A DNA stretch of 11,289 nt from an uncultured Sphingomonadaceae bacterium (GTDB taxonomy: Bacteria > Pseudomonadota > Alphaproteobacteria > Sphingomonadales > Sphingomonadaceae): the NCBI GenBank assembly GCA_937920575.1, contig CAKZSF010000059.1, forward strand, positions 1-11,289. Direction: 5' to 3'. The notes beneath the pieces were generated by a model. The model saw nothing but the letters and a program-made list of their open reading frames with translations. It made no database searches and had not been told where the DNA came from. Made by a program: the position numbers and the translations under genes. Within the stretch, counting starts at the first letter, position 1, and every line of letters starts with the position of its first letter. This document shows, piece after piece, positions 1 to 7,205 of this stretch.

Positions 1-17
1 TCGGCGGCGCTAACCCA

Positions 18-776
18 TTAAACAAGCGCGAACAATCGGCCAGCAAGCCAACCCATCAGGATCGAAAGAGCGACCGCGATCAGGCCGTAGATGAATGGGG
101 ACTCTTGCGCGAAATTGGCAATGATCCGTTCGAGGCCCAGCTTGCGCACTTGCACTTCCGACGTCGCAGAGGCGATGACGCGTCCTTGGCGCACCGCGAA
201 TGTCTCAGCCACATAAGTTCCGGTCACCACATTGGACGGCAGTTGGATGCGCGCCTGATAAAGAACGTCCTCGCTAATTTTCACGCCTTGCGGGTTCTCT
301 TGATACAAATCGCCGCGACGCCGCAGATCGACGAGCCCTTCGGTAAAGCGGCTTTGCTTTTCGGTGTCGATTTCGCCAATCGGCGAGAGCTGCAGCCAAT
401 CGAGCCCCAGTTCAAAAATCGCAGCGGTCTTGTCATCGACGATCTCACCAATCGGCTGAGAGCTAGCCACAGCAAAGAAGCTGGGCGCAGAGCGGAAATC
501 GCTGCTTTCTGCATTGATCCAGATACCAGCAATGCGTTGTTTCTCACGCAGGCGGATCGGTTCGGTCGGCCCTTTCAGCACAACAACGATCTCATAGTCT
601 TGCCCCGCCCTGCGGCCATCGGGTTCCAGAATTGCTCCGAACAGCAGCAATTCTTGCCCGGTAAAGCCCTGCCGCACCTGAATTTCGTCTTGCGACACCT
701 CTGGAACCAGAATTGGATCGCGCTGCGCAGAGCAGAACACGAGGGCAACCAGAGCGATGACAATCCGCCAGATCAT
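18..776 (-). CDS. TIGR02186-like membrane-anchored periplasmic protein
   Basis: 252 aa protein of unknown biochemical role, recognised as the TIGR02186-type conserved alphaproteobacterial protein that usually accompanies a TauE/SafE permease. An N-terminal hydrophobic stretch (about residues 3-16) looks like a signal sequence. A mostly polar, probably periplasmic, beta-rich region follows (about 20-225). The C-terminus is one membrane helix (about 228-250) ending in a very short tail, so the bulk should sit outside the cytoplasm. The ATG overlaps the stop of the upstream permease gene by four bases (773-776), which implies translational coupling and fixes the start. I infer that it assists or gates the permease, for example as a periplasmic partner; no catalytic motif is visible. 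The family call is fairly secure from the combination of topology, length and neighbour, but the function is unknown. Confidence 0.82.
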   Translation of the reverse strand: MIWRIVIALVALVFCSAQRDPILVPEVSQDEIQVRQGFTGQELLLFGAILEPDGRRAGQDYEIVVVLKGPTEPIRLREKQRIAGIWINAESSDFRSAPSFFAVASSQPIGEIVDDKTAAIFELGLDWLQLSPIGEIDTEKQSRFTEGLVDLRRRGDLYQENPQGVKISEDVLYQARIQLPSNVVTGTYVAETFAVRQGRVIASATSEVQVRKLGLERIIANFAQESPFIYGLIAVALSILMGWLAGRLFALV

Positions 777-1687
777 AGCGGCGTCACCAAATAGGTCTCA
801 TCCGGTGTAACGCCCAGACCATAGGCCATCCGCAAAGCAACCAGAAGAACGATCACGGCAAGCGATAGGCGCAGATATTCCGGGCTAGCCTTCTGCGCCA
901 GATTGGCCCCGATTTGCGCACCCGATACTGAACCGATCAACAGCAACGCAGCCAACACGATATCGACCGCTTTGGTGCTGACCGCGTGCATCATCGTCGT
1001 CGCCATAGTGACAAACAAAATGTAAAACAGCGAACTGCCGACCACCACCCGCGCGCTCATTCCCAGGACATAGAGCATCGCCGGGATCAGCAGAAAGCCG
1101 CCGCCCACACCCATCAGCATGGTCAACACGCCAACGATCAAACCAAGGATCGCTGGCGCTAGAGGCGAGATGTAGAGCCCAGAGGCGTAAAACCGCCACC
1201 GCAACGGCAGACTGGCGACCAGCGGGTGATGTCGCCGCCCGCGTGCAGGTGTACGCGCGACCCCCTTGGCTTGCTGCATGGCTTGCCAGCTCTCTCGCGC
1301 CATCAGCGATCCGATCCCGCCCAACAGCAACACATACAGCACATTGATGACCGTATCGATTTGCCCAAGCGAGGCGAGCGCATTGAACAGCACCGCGCCG
1401 ATCATGGTGCCAATCACACCGCCGCCAACCATGACGCCGGCCATGCGGAAATCGACACCACTTTGCCGACTGTGTGCGAATACTCCGGAGATGCTCGCGC
1501 CCGTCACCTGGCTGGCCGCAGAGGCGGCCGCAACGGTTGGCGGGATACCGTAAAAAATGAGCAAAGGCGTCGTCAGAAAACCTCCACCGACGCCGAACAG
1601 ACCGGACAGAATACCTGTCACACCGCCCAACAAGACGATAACCAACCCGTTGACCGCAAGATTAGCGATGGGGAGGTAAACGTCCAT
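773..1687 (-). CDS. TauE/SafE family permease (putative sulfite or organosulfonate exporter)
   Basis: 304 aa polytopic inner-membrane protein of the TauE/SafE family, whose members are linked to export of sulfite, sulfoacetate or related anions. The family's internal duplication is visible: GVGGGF at residues 32-37, followed by a Pro-containing hydrophobic helix, recurs at 193-198 in the second half. The halves are joined by a basic, His/Arg-rich loop (about 141-166), probably cytoplasmic. Roughly eight hydrophobic segments can be counted and the length is normal. The start is the first ATG of the open frame; no strong Shine-Dalgarno sequence is seen before it. It is first in a two-gene unit with the TIGR02186-like gene, whose ATG overlaps its stop. 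No sulfur-metabolism genes lie nearby, so the substrate is not indicated. Confidence 0.88.
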   Translation of the reverse strand: MDVYLPIANLAVNGLVIVLLGGVTGILSGLFGVGGGFLTTPLLIFYGIPPTVAAASAASQVTGASISGVFAHSRQSGVDFRMAGVMVGGGVIGTMIGAVLFNALASLGQIDTVINVLYVLLLGGIGSLMARESWQAMQQAKGVARTPARGRRHHPLVASLPLRWRFYASGLYISPLAPAILGLIVGVLTMLMGVGGGFLLIPAMLYVLGMSARVVVGSSLFYILFVTMATTMMHAVSTKAVDIVLAALLLIGSVSGAQIGANLAQKASPEYLRLSLAVIVLLVALRMAYGLGVTPDETYLVTPL

Positions 1688-1782
1688 GCGACTGCGCCTA
1701 ACGCACCAGCCTTCGTTTATCTAGGTCTTGCGAGGGATTGTCCGCCCCTTTGACGAAAAAAGCGGTGCAGTTTCAGTGCTTG
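1688..1782 (-). promoter_or_regulatory. Intergenic gap that should hold the TauE-unit promoter
   Basis: 95 bp between the stop of the NfrA-like gene and the start of the TauE/SafE permease gene, both on the minus strand. If the permease pair is its own transcription unit, its promoter lies here. I could not pick out a convincing -35/-10 pair. A run of six A (1756-1761), read as six T on the minus strand, lies just past the upstream gene after a GC-rich patch, but I find no clean stem in front of it, so a terminator is possible but unproven. Confidence 0.3.
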
Positions 1783-3090
1783 CTAAAACCCGGCGGTCAA
1801 AGTGATCGCGGGGCCGGAATCGGGCTGCGCATCGCCAGCAACGCGCAGACGGTAATCCGCACTCAACCGAGCCCGGCCTTCTCCCAGTTTGAAAGAAAGG
1901 CTTGCGGTCGGGCCGATATCGAGGCGAGCCGCATCTTTCTGCGCGCCGCCCCAGCTGCCCGCCCCAACCCGCAGTTCCGTTTCACCCAAGTCGGCGAGCT
2001 TACGATCCACACGCAGTTGGCCATCAACAAAGGCCGTTGCAAAATCGCCGCCCACATATCCCGCTTGCGCATAGGCTTCTCCGCGCAGCTCAAACGGCAG
2101 TTTTGCCCGAGGCAATTCTGTCACAGCAAACGCTGCGGGCCGCGCTTCCCACGATCCGCCCTGTTTGCTGGCTCGCATTTCTGCCGCAACACGAACGGGA
2201 TTGCTATCGTTCAGCCGCGCGGATAATCCGGCCGCAAAGTCGAGCTGCTCTTCGCCTCTCAAAGCGCCTGTCGCGCGGACATAGGCCTGAGGCGCAAAGG
2301 ATGATGCGGGGTCCAGCTTGTATCGCAACACAGCCCCGGCCTGACTCCGGCCATAGCTCGGTTCAACAGCGGCAAAGCTGGACGTGTCGTCCTCACGCAA
2401 CAGCAGCCAACCGTCGATCGACCAACGATCCACATGTTCCTGAGCCGTCACTGCCCCGATTGCCGGAGCGCGCTGCTCTGCAAGTTTTGCAGCCTCGTGC
2501 TGCGGTTTAGCAGCTCTGGCGGATTTGGCTTTCTCGATCGCTGCTGTCGTTTCTGCCGGGAGCGCCATATGCGAAAACGCCGCCGCCATCAGGATTTGAT
2601 GGCCCGCCGCGATTTTGGTCGGCACGGGGAGTTCAGATGGTGCGGAGGCAGTCGGTTGAGTCGCAGCCGGTTGCAGCGCGCTGCCTTTCCAATACGGGGC
2701 TGGCGCAATCTCGGGCTCAGGTGGAGCAGGGGCAGGCTCCCAATAGTCCACCTGTGGTGTGGCTTCCACAGGCGGCAACAGCTTGGGCTCGTAAATTGGA
2801 GCGGTCGGCTTTTTGGCGGGCGTCTTGGCCGGCTCTCTGTCGGGCAGCAATGTTTCGGGCGTTGTTGTGAGCGCGCTCGCCTGCATCGTGCTTCGCCCGT
2901 CCGCATTGCTTCCCGCGCCATCCGACTGCGCGGCCATCTGCTCTATGACTGTGCCTTGCGCAAAACCTGCTAGCGAGGCGGGATAGGTAATCGGCGACTG
3001 CCACGTCATTACGCGCATACCCACCCATCCGATCAGAACGAGCGATAGAACCAGCAGCGGCTGTCCGCGATAGGCAGTCCGATCGGTCAT
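1783..3090 (-). CDS. Inner-membrane-anchored protein with Pro-rich linker and NfrA-type C-terminal barrel-like domain
   Basis: 435 aa. Residues 1-11 are polar, 12-28 form one hydrophobic segment without a clear signal peptidase site (probably an uncleaved anchor), and about 80-155 are Pro/Ala-rich. About 178-220 are Ala/Glu/Lys-rich and probably helical. From about 222 to the end, short amphipathic strands with many Gly, Tyr and Trp finish in a terminal Phe, the usual outer-membrane-barrel ending. Landmarks are YGRSQAG (246-252) and GAGSWGGAQ (376-384). The barrel part resembles the C-terminal domain of NfrA, the outer-membrane partner of NfrB, but no TPR units are recognisable in the middle. 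An AGAGGT ribosome site (3096-3101) five bases before the ATG supports the start. The ATG overlaps the glycosyltransferase stop (ATGA), so the two are probably co-translated. I infer an export or surface-assembly partner for that enzyme's product. Confidence 0.72.
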   Translation of the reverse strand: MTDRTAYRGQPLLVLSLVLIGWVGMRVMTWQSPITYPASLAGFAQGTVIEQMAAQSDGAGSNADGRSTMQASALTTTPETLLPDREPAKTPAKKPTAPIYEPKLLPPVEATPQVDYWEPAPAPPEPEIAPAPYWKGSALQPAATQPTASAPSELPVPTKIAAGHQILMAAAFSHMALPAETTAAIEKAKSARAAKPQHEAAKLAEQRAPAIGAVTAQEHVDRWSIDGWLLLREDDTSSFAAVEPSYGRSQAGAVLRYKLDPASSFAPQAYVRATGALRGEEQLDFAAGLSARLNDSNPVRVAAEMRASKQGGSWEARPAAFAVTELPRAKLPFELRGEAYAQAGYVGGDFATAFVDGQLRVDRKLADLGETELRVGAGSWGGAQKDAARLDIGPTASLSFKLGEGRARLSADYRLRVAGDAQPDSGPAITLTAGF

Positions 3091-4496
3091 GCCGTACCTC
3101 TGGACGTCATGCTAAGCGCAGGGTGAACATCGTGCTCGGTTTTGTCCCAACTCGGTGTCTCACCGGCCAGGCTGCGTACATAAGCGGTCAAGGCACGTCG
3201 CCCTGCCATGATCGCAATGATGTTCGACAAGGGAATCCGCAAGACTGCGAGCAATCCCTGCGTCTTGCCATAATCGCGCGAAGTGAAGCAGAAACGGACA
3301 ATTGCGCGCCAGACAAAGCTCGCAAAATTCACCAGCAGCAACGCTTGCAAAAACGGTGTCAGCGGGATCATCGCATGCCCTGATACCCAACTGACCAGTG
3401 CCGTGAATGCCGCCAGAATCAGCAACAGATAGCCAACAAACAGAACCAGCGCTGTAAACGGCCCACGCCGGTCACGCATCCGCATCCAGCGTTCGGCCAG
3501 CGAGCCATTCCAGCCCAGCCGGTCCCAGCTTTGGAACGCGATCCCGTGCAGCCAGCGCGTCTTTTGCCGCACCGCGGTGCTCAATTGCGTGGGAAAACAG
3601 GCGCGCGTCGCGATAAGATTGCCGTCCAAATCCCTCATCCGCAAGAACCGCGAACGGCCGCCAAGCTCTCGCACGCGCAGGCCCAGCTCATAATCCTCGG
3701 TTAGGCTTTCGACGGAGAACGGTTGATTGCCCTTGTCCGGCATGCTGGCGATCCGAGCCATCATGGCGCGGGAAAAGGCGCAGCCCACGCCCGCAGCAGG
3801 CAACGCGGCACCGATGGAATCGCGCACCACCATCGCCTTGGCATGGGCCTCGGCGAATTCGTCGCAATAATGGTTGGCGACCCAATGCTTGCTATCACGC
3901 GGGGCTGGCATAACCGGCAACTGCACATAATCGGCCTTGTCCATCGCCTGATCGATCAACGGCAAGGCCGCCGGATCAACCATGTCTTCTGCATCATGCA
4001 TCAGAACCAGCCGCGCGTATTTGTTCGCGCGCCGCTCATCCTCGCGCAGCGCCTGATAAAGGCGGTTGAGACAATCCGCCTTGGTCGTTGGACCATGCGT
4101 CTGATGCACCACCAATCGTACGCGCGGATCGCTGCCCGCTGCAGCCAGGACCGCTTCGATTGTCGCACGATCATTGGCATAGCAGCCAACATACAGGCGC
4201 AGCCGTTCTTGTGGCCACGCCGCCAGACAATGCTGGATCGTCGCCCCGATAACCTGCGATTCCTGCCATGTCGGAATAAACACTGCCGCCACGCCGCGCA
4301 GTTTCACATTCGCCAAGGTCGAAGTATCGAGGCGTTGCTGCGTGTTGCGGCCAGTCAGCCTTAGCCACAGCCAAGCGATATCCACGGCGAATTCGTCAAC
4401 CGCACCGATGAGGAAAAAGACACCCGCAAACAGAAGCAGCTCGTGCTGAACCAGCACAAGCCATTCAATGATTGCTATTTCGCCCAATACCCCCAC
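3087..4496 (-). CDS. NfrB-like membrane glycosyltransferase (family 2)
   Basis: Polytopic inner-membrane GT2 enzyme, expected to polymerise a sugar from a nucleotide-sugar donor. Numbering from the GTG at 4496 (469 aa): a hydrophobic helix lies at about 17-33. The catalytic domain carries a conserved Asp in YANDRATIE (Asp109), HDAED (167-171, the DxD-like metal and donor site), TED (266-268, catalytic base) and QKTRW (311-315, the QxxRW acceptor and processivity motif). Hydrophobic helices follow at about 347-369, 378-396 and 413-430. These motifs and their spacing match E. coli NfrB. The protein stops just after WDKTEHD, roughly where NfrB (about 745 aa) continues into a cyclic-di-GMP-binding C-terminal module, which is absent. 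There is no ATG near the N-terminus. In-frame options are TTG 4547, TTG 4508, GTG 4496, TTG 4487 and GTG 4457; the choice is uncertain. It is the first gene of the pair with the barrel protein. Confidence 0.82.
   Translation of the reverse strand: MGVLGEIAIIEWLVLVQHELLLFAGVFFLIGAVDEFAVDIAWLWLRLTGRNTQQRLDTSTLANVKLRGVAAVFIPTWQESQVIGATIQHCLAAWPQERLRLYVGCYANDRATIEAVLAAAGSDPRVRLVVHQTHGPTTKADCLNRLYQALREDERRANKYARLVLMHDAEDMVDPAALPLIDQAMDKADYVQLPVMPAPRDSKHWVANHYCDEFAEAHAKAMVVRDSIGAALPAAGVGCAFSRAMMARIASMPDKGNQPFSVESLTEDYELGLRVRELGGRSRFLRMRDLDGNLIATRACFPTQLSTAVRQKTRWLHGIAFQSWDRLGWNGSLAERWMRMRDRRGPFTALVLFVGYLLLILAAFTALVSWVSGHAMIPLTPFLQALLLVNFASFVWRAIVRFCFTSRDYGKTQGLLAVLRIPLSNIIAIMAGRRALTAYVRSLAGETPSWDKTEHDVHPALSMTSRGTA
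3096..3101 (-). promoter_or_regulatory. Ribosome binding site of the NfrA-like gene
   Basis: AGAGGT on the minus strand, five bases before the ATG at 3090. It lies inside the 3' end of the glycosyltransferase gene, so translation can restart at the ATGA overlap. Confidence 0.6.
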
Positions 4497-4666
4497 TAGA
4501 TTTTGCAAAGCCCTTTTGTCGCAAACCAGCTGTTCACGATGGCGCAAAAGCGCGTCAGGTCAAGCGCCTTTGGAGCCACTGGCCATCCTACCCATGGCTG
4601 CTTGTTGACGTATGCATCGTCCTTCGCCCTTGCAAAAACCGGCGCAATCGCGAATTGGGTAAGCCA
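4497..4666. promoter_or_regulatory. Divergent control region between the glycosyltransferase and nhaA
   Basis: About 170 bp separates the likely starts of two divergent genes, so both promoters should be here. TTGACG at 4605-4610 (plus strand) resembles a -35 box for nhaA, but no good -10 box stands 16-18 bases downstream. No strong inverted repeat was noticed. The role is inferred from gene orientation only. Confidence 0.35.
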
Positions 4667-5866
4667 ATGAGTCAAGCAAGCCTTCTTTCCGCCGCGGTGC
4701 GCCCGTTTAAAGCCCTGTTTGTGAGCGACGCACGCGAGGGTATCCTATTGATTTTCGTGGCCATTGCCGCGATTCTGGTCGCCAACTCGGCCTTGTCCCA
4801 TGCCTATCATGACGCGTTCCACGGTACGCTTCCATGGACACCCATTGCCAAACTCAACACCCTGCATTTGTGGATCAATGACGGGTTGATGGCGATTTTC
4901 TTTTTCGTCGTTGGGCTGGAAGTGAAGCGCGAATTAATTGCTGGTAATCTGTCCGATCCCAAGCAACGCACCTTGCCCATCCTTGCTGCGATTGCGGGAA
5001 TGGCGGTTCCTGCGGCGGTCTATTTCGCGATTGCTGGCGGTGAGCCGAATCTGTCGCGCGGCTGGGCGATCCCGGCAGCGACTGACATTGCCTTTGCGAT
5101 GGGCGTTATCGGTCTGCTCGGCACGCGCGTGCCGCCATCCCTGCGCCTGTTCCTCCTCACGGTCGCTATCGTGGATGATATCGGTGCGGTGATGATCATT
5201 GCGATTTTCTACACCGCCAAGATCAAAGTCACTTGGCTGATCGCCTCAATGCTCGCCTTTGCCGCTATGATCGCGATGAACCGCATGGGTGTAAAGCGTA
5301 TGCTACCGTTCATAGTCGCCGCCCTCGCTCTGTGGTTCTGCGTGCTCAATTCGGGCATTCACGCGACCATTGCCGGCGTTGTCGCAGCGCTCACGATCCC
5401 GATGCGCAGCAGCGATGGCCATTCCATGCTCGAAACGATGGAGCACGCGCTGGTTGGCTGGAACGCCTATTTCGTGGTGCCCGTATTCGGCTTTGCCAAT
5501 GCCGGTGTCGATGTGCGCGAATTGGGCATGGAGGGATTGATCGCTCCGCTCCCCCTCGCAATTGCGGCGGGTCTTGTGGTCGGTAAGCAAGTCGGGATTC
5601 TGGGCAGCGTTGTGTTGGCCAAGGCGCTCGGCATTGCCAAACCTCCACCCGGTGCGACCTGGACGCAAGTTTGGGGTACCGCTGTGCTGTGCGGTATCGG
5701 CTTCACCATGAGCCTGTTTATCGGTGCGCTCGCATTCCCTGGCTATCCAGAATTGGTCGAGGAAGCGAAATTGGGCGTGCTGACCGGATCGCTGATCTCT
5801 GCGCTGTTGGGCTACGCCATTCTGCGCTTCGCCAAGCCGCCTAAGCCGGTCGCACCCAACATCTAG
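4667..5866 (+). CDS. nhaA: Na+/H+ antiporter NhaA
   Basis: 399 aa inner-membrane antiporter that exchanges cytoplasmic Na+ (or Li+) for external protons and so serves salt and pH homeostasis. Numbering runs seven ahead of E. coli NhaA throughout. The ion-site aspartates are Asp170 and Asp171 in VDDIGA (E. coli 163/164), with Asp140 in ATDIAFAMG (133) and Lys307 in VVGKQVG (300). The pH-sensing positions Glu85 and Glu89 in GLEVKREL (78/82), His232 in GIHATIAG (225), and Glu259-His260 (252/253) are also kept. The position of E. coli His256 is Val263. The open frame extends upstream to 4472, but the ATG at 4667 gives the normal family N-terminus and length and avoids running into the divergent glycosyltransferase. 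The ribosome site is weak. It is a single-gene unit, convergent with the glyoxalase gene 29 bp away. Confidence 0.95.
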   Translation: MSQASLLSAAVRPFKALFVSDAREGILLIFVAIAAILVANSALSHAYHDAFHGTLPWTPIAKLNTLHLWINDGLMAIFFFVVGLEVKRELIAGNLSDPKQRTLPILAAIAGMAVPAAVYFAIAGGEPNLSRGWAIPAATDIAFAMGVIGLLGTRVPPSLRLFLLTVAIVDDIGAVMIIAIFYTAKIKVTWLIASMLAFAAMIAMNRMGVKRMLPFIVAALALWFCVLNSGIHATIAGVVAALTIPMRSSDGHSMLETMEHALVGWNAYFVVPVFGFANAGVDVRELGMEGLIAPLPLAIAAGLVVGKQVGILGSVVLAKALGIAKPPPGATWTQVWGTAVLCGIGFTMSLFIGALAFPGYPELVEEAKLGVLTGSLISALLGYAILRFAKPPKPVAPNI

Positions 5867-5895
5867 TCACAGGTAGAGATTCAGCACTGGGCCGC

Positions 5896-6333
5896 TTACC
5901 AGCTCCCTGTGTTCTCCATACTGGCCCACGGTTCTTGCGCATCCAGATTGCCTTCTTGCAACAGCTCAATGGAAATCCCGTCGGGTGATTTCACAAACGC
6001 CATGTGCCCGTCACGCGGAGGGCGATTGATCGTGACGCCCGCATCCATCAGCCGTTGGCACGTCTCGTAAATATTCTCGACCCGATAGGCGAGATGGCCG
6101 AAATTGCGCCCACCATCATACGCCTCTGGCTCTGAACCATCTTCTGACGGCCAATTGTATGTAAGCTCCACCTCGGCAACGCCATCCTGCCCGGGCGCCG
6201 CCATAAAGATCAGCGTGAAGCGGCCTTGCTCGACATCGAACCGGCGCACCTCCTCCAGCCCGATCAGATTGAAGAAAGCCACGGTGGCGTCGGGATCCGA
6301 TACGCGGATCATGCTGTGAAGATATTTGACCAT
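5896..6333 (-). CDS. gloA: Glyoxalase I-like VOC metalloenzyme (lactoylglutathione lyase)
   Basis: 145 aa cytosolic enzyme of the vicinal-oxygen-chelate fold. It is expected to convert the methylglyoxal-glutathione hemithioacetal to S-lactoylglutathione. Two beta-alpha-beta modules are seen (about 3-61 and 78-126). All four metal ligands of glyoxalase I are present at the expected places: His6 in YLHSMIRV, Glu56 in VELTYNW, His80 in FGHLAYRV and Glu123 in GISIELLQ. It matches E. coli GloA (135 aa) closely around these motifs, with about six extra residues between the second and third ligands and a slightly longer C-terminus. The ATG at 6333 is preferred over the in-frame TTG at 6354 because it starts right before the first strand, as in GloA. 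No Shine-Dalgarno sequence precedes it, and a TATAAC box sits so close that the mRNA may be leaderless. The exact substrate could differ within the VOC family. Confidence 0.86.
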   Translation of the reverse strand: MVKYLHSMIRVSDPDATVAFFNLIGLEEVRRFDVEQGRFTLIFMAAPGQDGVAEVELTYNWPSEDGSEPEAYDGGRNFGHLAYRVENIYETCQRLMDAGVTINRPPRDGHMAFVKSPDGISIELLQEGNLDAQEPWASMENTGSW

Positions 6334-6339
6334 GGGCGG

Positions 6340-6345
6340 GTTATA
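6340..6345 (-). promoter_or_regulatory. Possible -10 box of the glyoxalase gene (leaderless?)
   Basis: TATAAC on the minus strand, a 5/6 match to the sigma-70 -10 consensus, ends six bases before the ATG at 6333. Transcription starting about seven bases downstream would begin at the ATG itself. A matching -35 box is weak: the 17-19 base spacings give AGTGCA, TAGTGC and TTAGTG. Confidence 0.35.
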
Positions 6346-6395
6346 GCGTGGCAAAACCGATCTGCACTAAGCAAATTTGTCGAGCGCGCATGCAA

Positions 6396-6433
6396 AAGGC
6401 CCGCCTGATCCCAAGGGAGATCGGACGGGCCTT
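6396..6433 (-). terminator. Rho-independent terminator of the TorF-like porin gene
   Basis: The arms AAGGCCCG (6396-6403) and CGGGCCTT (6426-6433) pair perfectly. The stem continues past one mismatch through a C-G pair, a U-G pair and GATC/GATC to an eight-base loop (6411-6418). On the minus strand the stem is followed by TTTT then GCA, so it works as a terminator for the gene ending at 6459. It lies 25 bp past that stop and before the glyoxalase gene, separating the two units. Confidence 0.75.
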
Positions 6434-6458
6434 CGCGGATCTTCCTGCGAATTATGCC

Positions 6459-7205
6459 TTAGAAAGAGATCCCGAGCGTAACGACCGCGGTATCATCGAC
6501 AAAGTCGTATGCACCGGCGGGAATGTCACCTTCTGCGCCAACATAAGCAACGCCCAGCGACACGTTGTCGTTGATCGCCCAGTCGGCTCCGACTGAGTAA
6601 TCAAAAGCCTTGCTGTCGTTCGTGAAGGTCAGGAACCCGTCTGTGTAGCCCAAGTGACCGCTAACAGTGATCGGCGTGTTGGGGATGCCGATGCCCAGAT
6701 CGGTGTAGACATAGAAGTTGTCTGTTCCGCCAAGCGAGTCTTGATCAGGCGCGTAAGCAACACCCAGTGTCGCTTCAGCCGGGCCGATTGTCTTGCTCAG
6801 CGAGCCATAGAACTCGACATAGTCGGTGTCGCCACCGGCAGCGTTCGGGTAGAGATACATGATCACGCCGACATCAGCGGCCAGGCCACTGCCCAGATCG
6901 CCGCTCCAACCGCCATAGATATCGAGTTCGGTGTGACCAAAGCCAACCGTGTCCTCGTCAAGAGATGAACCCCACGTTCCGACATAGATGCCGCTTTCAT
7001 GCGCGACATCAATGCCGCCCTGCACGGCGATATCGCCACCAGACAGGTCAACGCCGCGGAAACGGTATTCAGAAACAATGGATGCATTGCCGGAAACTTC
7101 GATCGAGCTAGGCGGATCGGTGTCTTGTGCAAATGCGGGAGCGGCGGTCAAAAGAAGTCCGCCAAGGGTAGTTGCAGCCGCGAGGCTGCGAATGGACGTA
7201 AGCAT
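6459..7205 (-). CDS. TorF family putative porin
   Basis: 248 aa secreted outer-membrane protein of the TorF/TIGR02001 family, which is found widely in proteobacteria and whose substrate is not established. A classic signal peptide (basic Arg6, hydrophobic core about 8-22, cleavage after APAFA at residue 26) is followed by alternating Gly/aromatic amphipathic strands. The family hallmark SEYRFRGVDLS lies at 45-55, right after the first strand, and the chain ends in ISF, a terminal Phe typical of barrel insertion. The mature protein is acidic and Gly-rich. The start at 7205 is chosen over the upstream in-frame one at 7271 because AAGGA lies six bases before it and it gives a proper signal peptide. 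It is a monocistronic unit with a terminator 25 bp downstream and a 260 bp leader region shared with the divergent phosphatase gene. Confidence 0.88.
   Translation of the reverse strand: MLTSIRSLAAATTLGGLLLTAAPAFAQDTDPPSSIEVSGNASIVSEYRFRGVDLSGGDIAVQGGIDVAHESGIYVGTWGSSLDEDTVGFGHTELDIYGGWSGDLGSGLAADVGVIMYLYPNAAGGDTDYVEFYGSLSKTIGPAEATLGVAYAPDQDSLGGTDNFYVYTDLGIGIPNTPITVSGHLGYTDGFLTFTNDSKAFDYSVGADWAINDNVSLGVAYVGAEGDIPAGAYDFVDDTAVVTLGISF

Noticed and set aside
105..794. A 229-codon open frame on the plus strand antisense to the TIGR02186-like gene
   Set aside because: It lies wholly opposite a well-supported gene, has no recognisable domain, and its composition (many His, Arg, Gln) is typical of an antisense reading of GC-rich coding DNA.
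1750..1785. Terminator after the NfrA-like gene based on the minus-strand T6 run
   Set aside because: GTGCAGTTTCAGTGC next to it is mirror-like, not a true inverted repeat, so no stable stem could be drawn before the T run.
1738..2510. Plus-strand open frames opposite the NfrA-like gene (about 160-200 codons)
   Set aside because: They are antisense shadows rich in Arg, Pro and Ser with no domain. The minus-strand frame has a ribosome site, an ATGA overlap and a sensible C-terminus.
3723..4364. A 213-codon plus-strand open frame opposite the glycosyltransferase
   Set aside because: The minus strand encodes the full GT2 motif series over this interval, so the plus-strand frame is a shadow.
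4605..4633. Sigma-70 promoter for nhaA starting with TTGACG
   Set aside because: No -10-like hexamer stands at 16-18 bases. It is recorded only as a possible -35 box in the control-region entry.
4472..4666. N-terminal extension of 65 codons on NhaA
   Set aside because: The extension overlaps the start of the divergent glycosyltransferase, has no membrane or family match, and the ATG at 4667 gives a protein that aligns with E. coli NhaA at a constant offset of seven.
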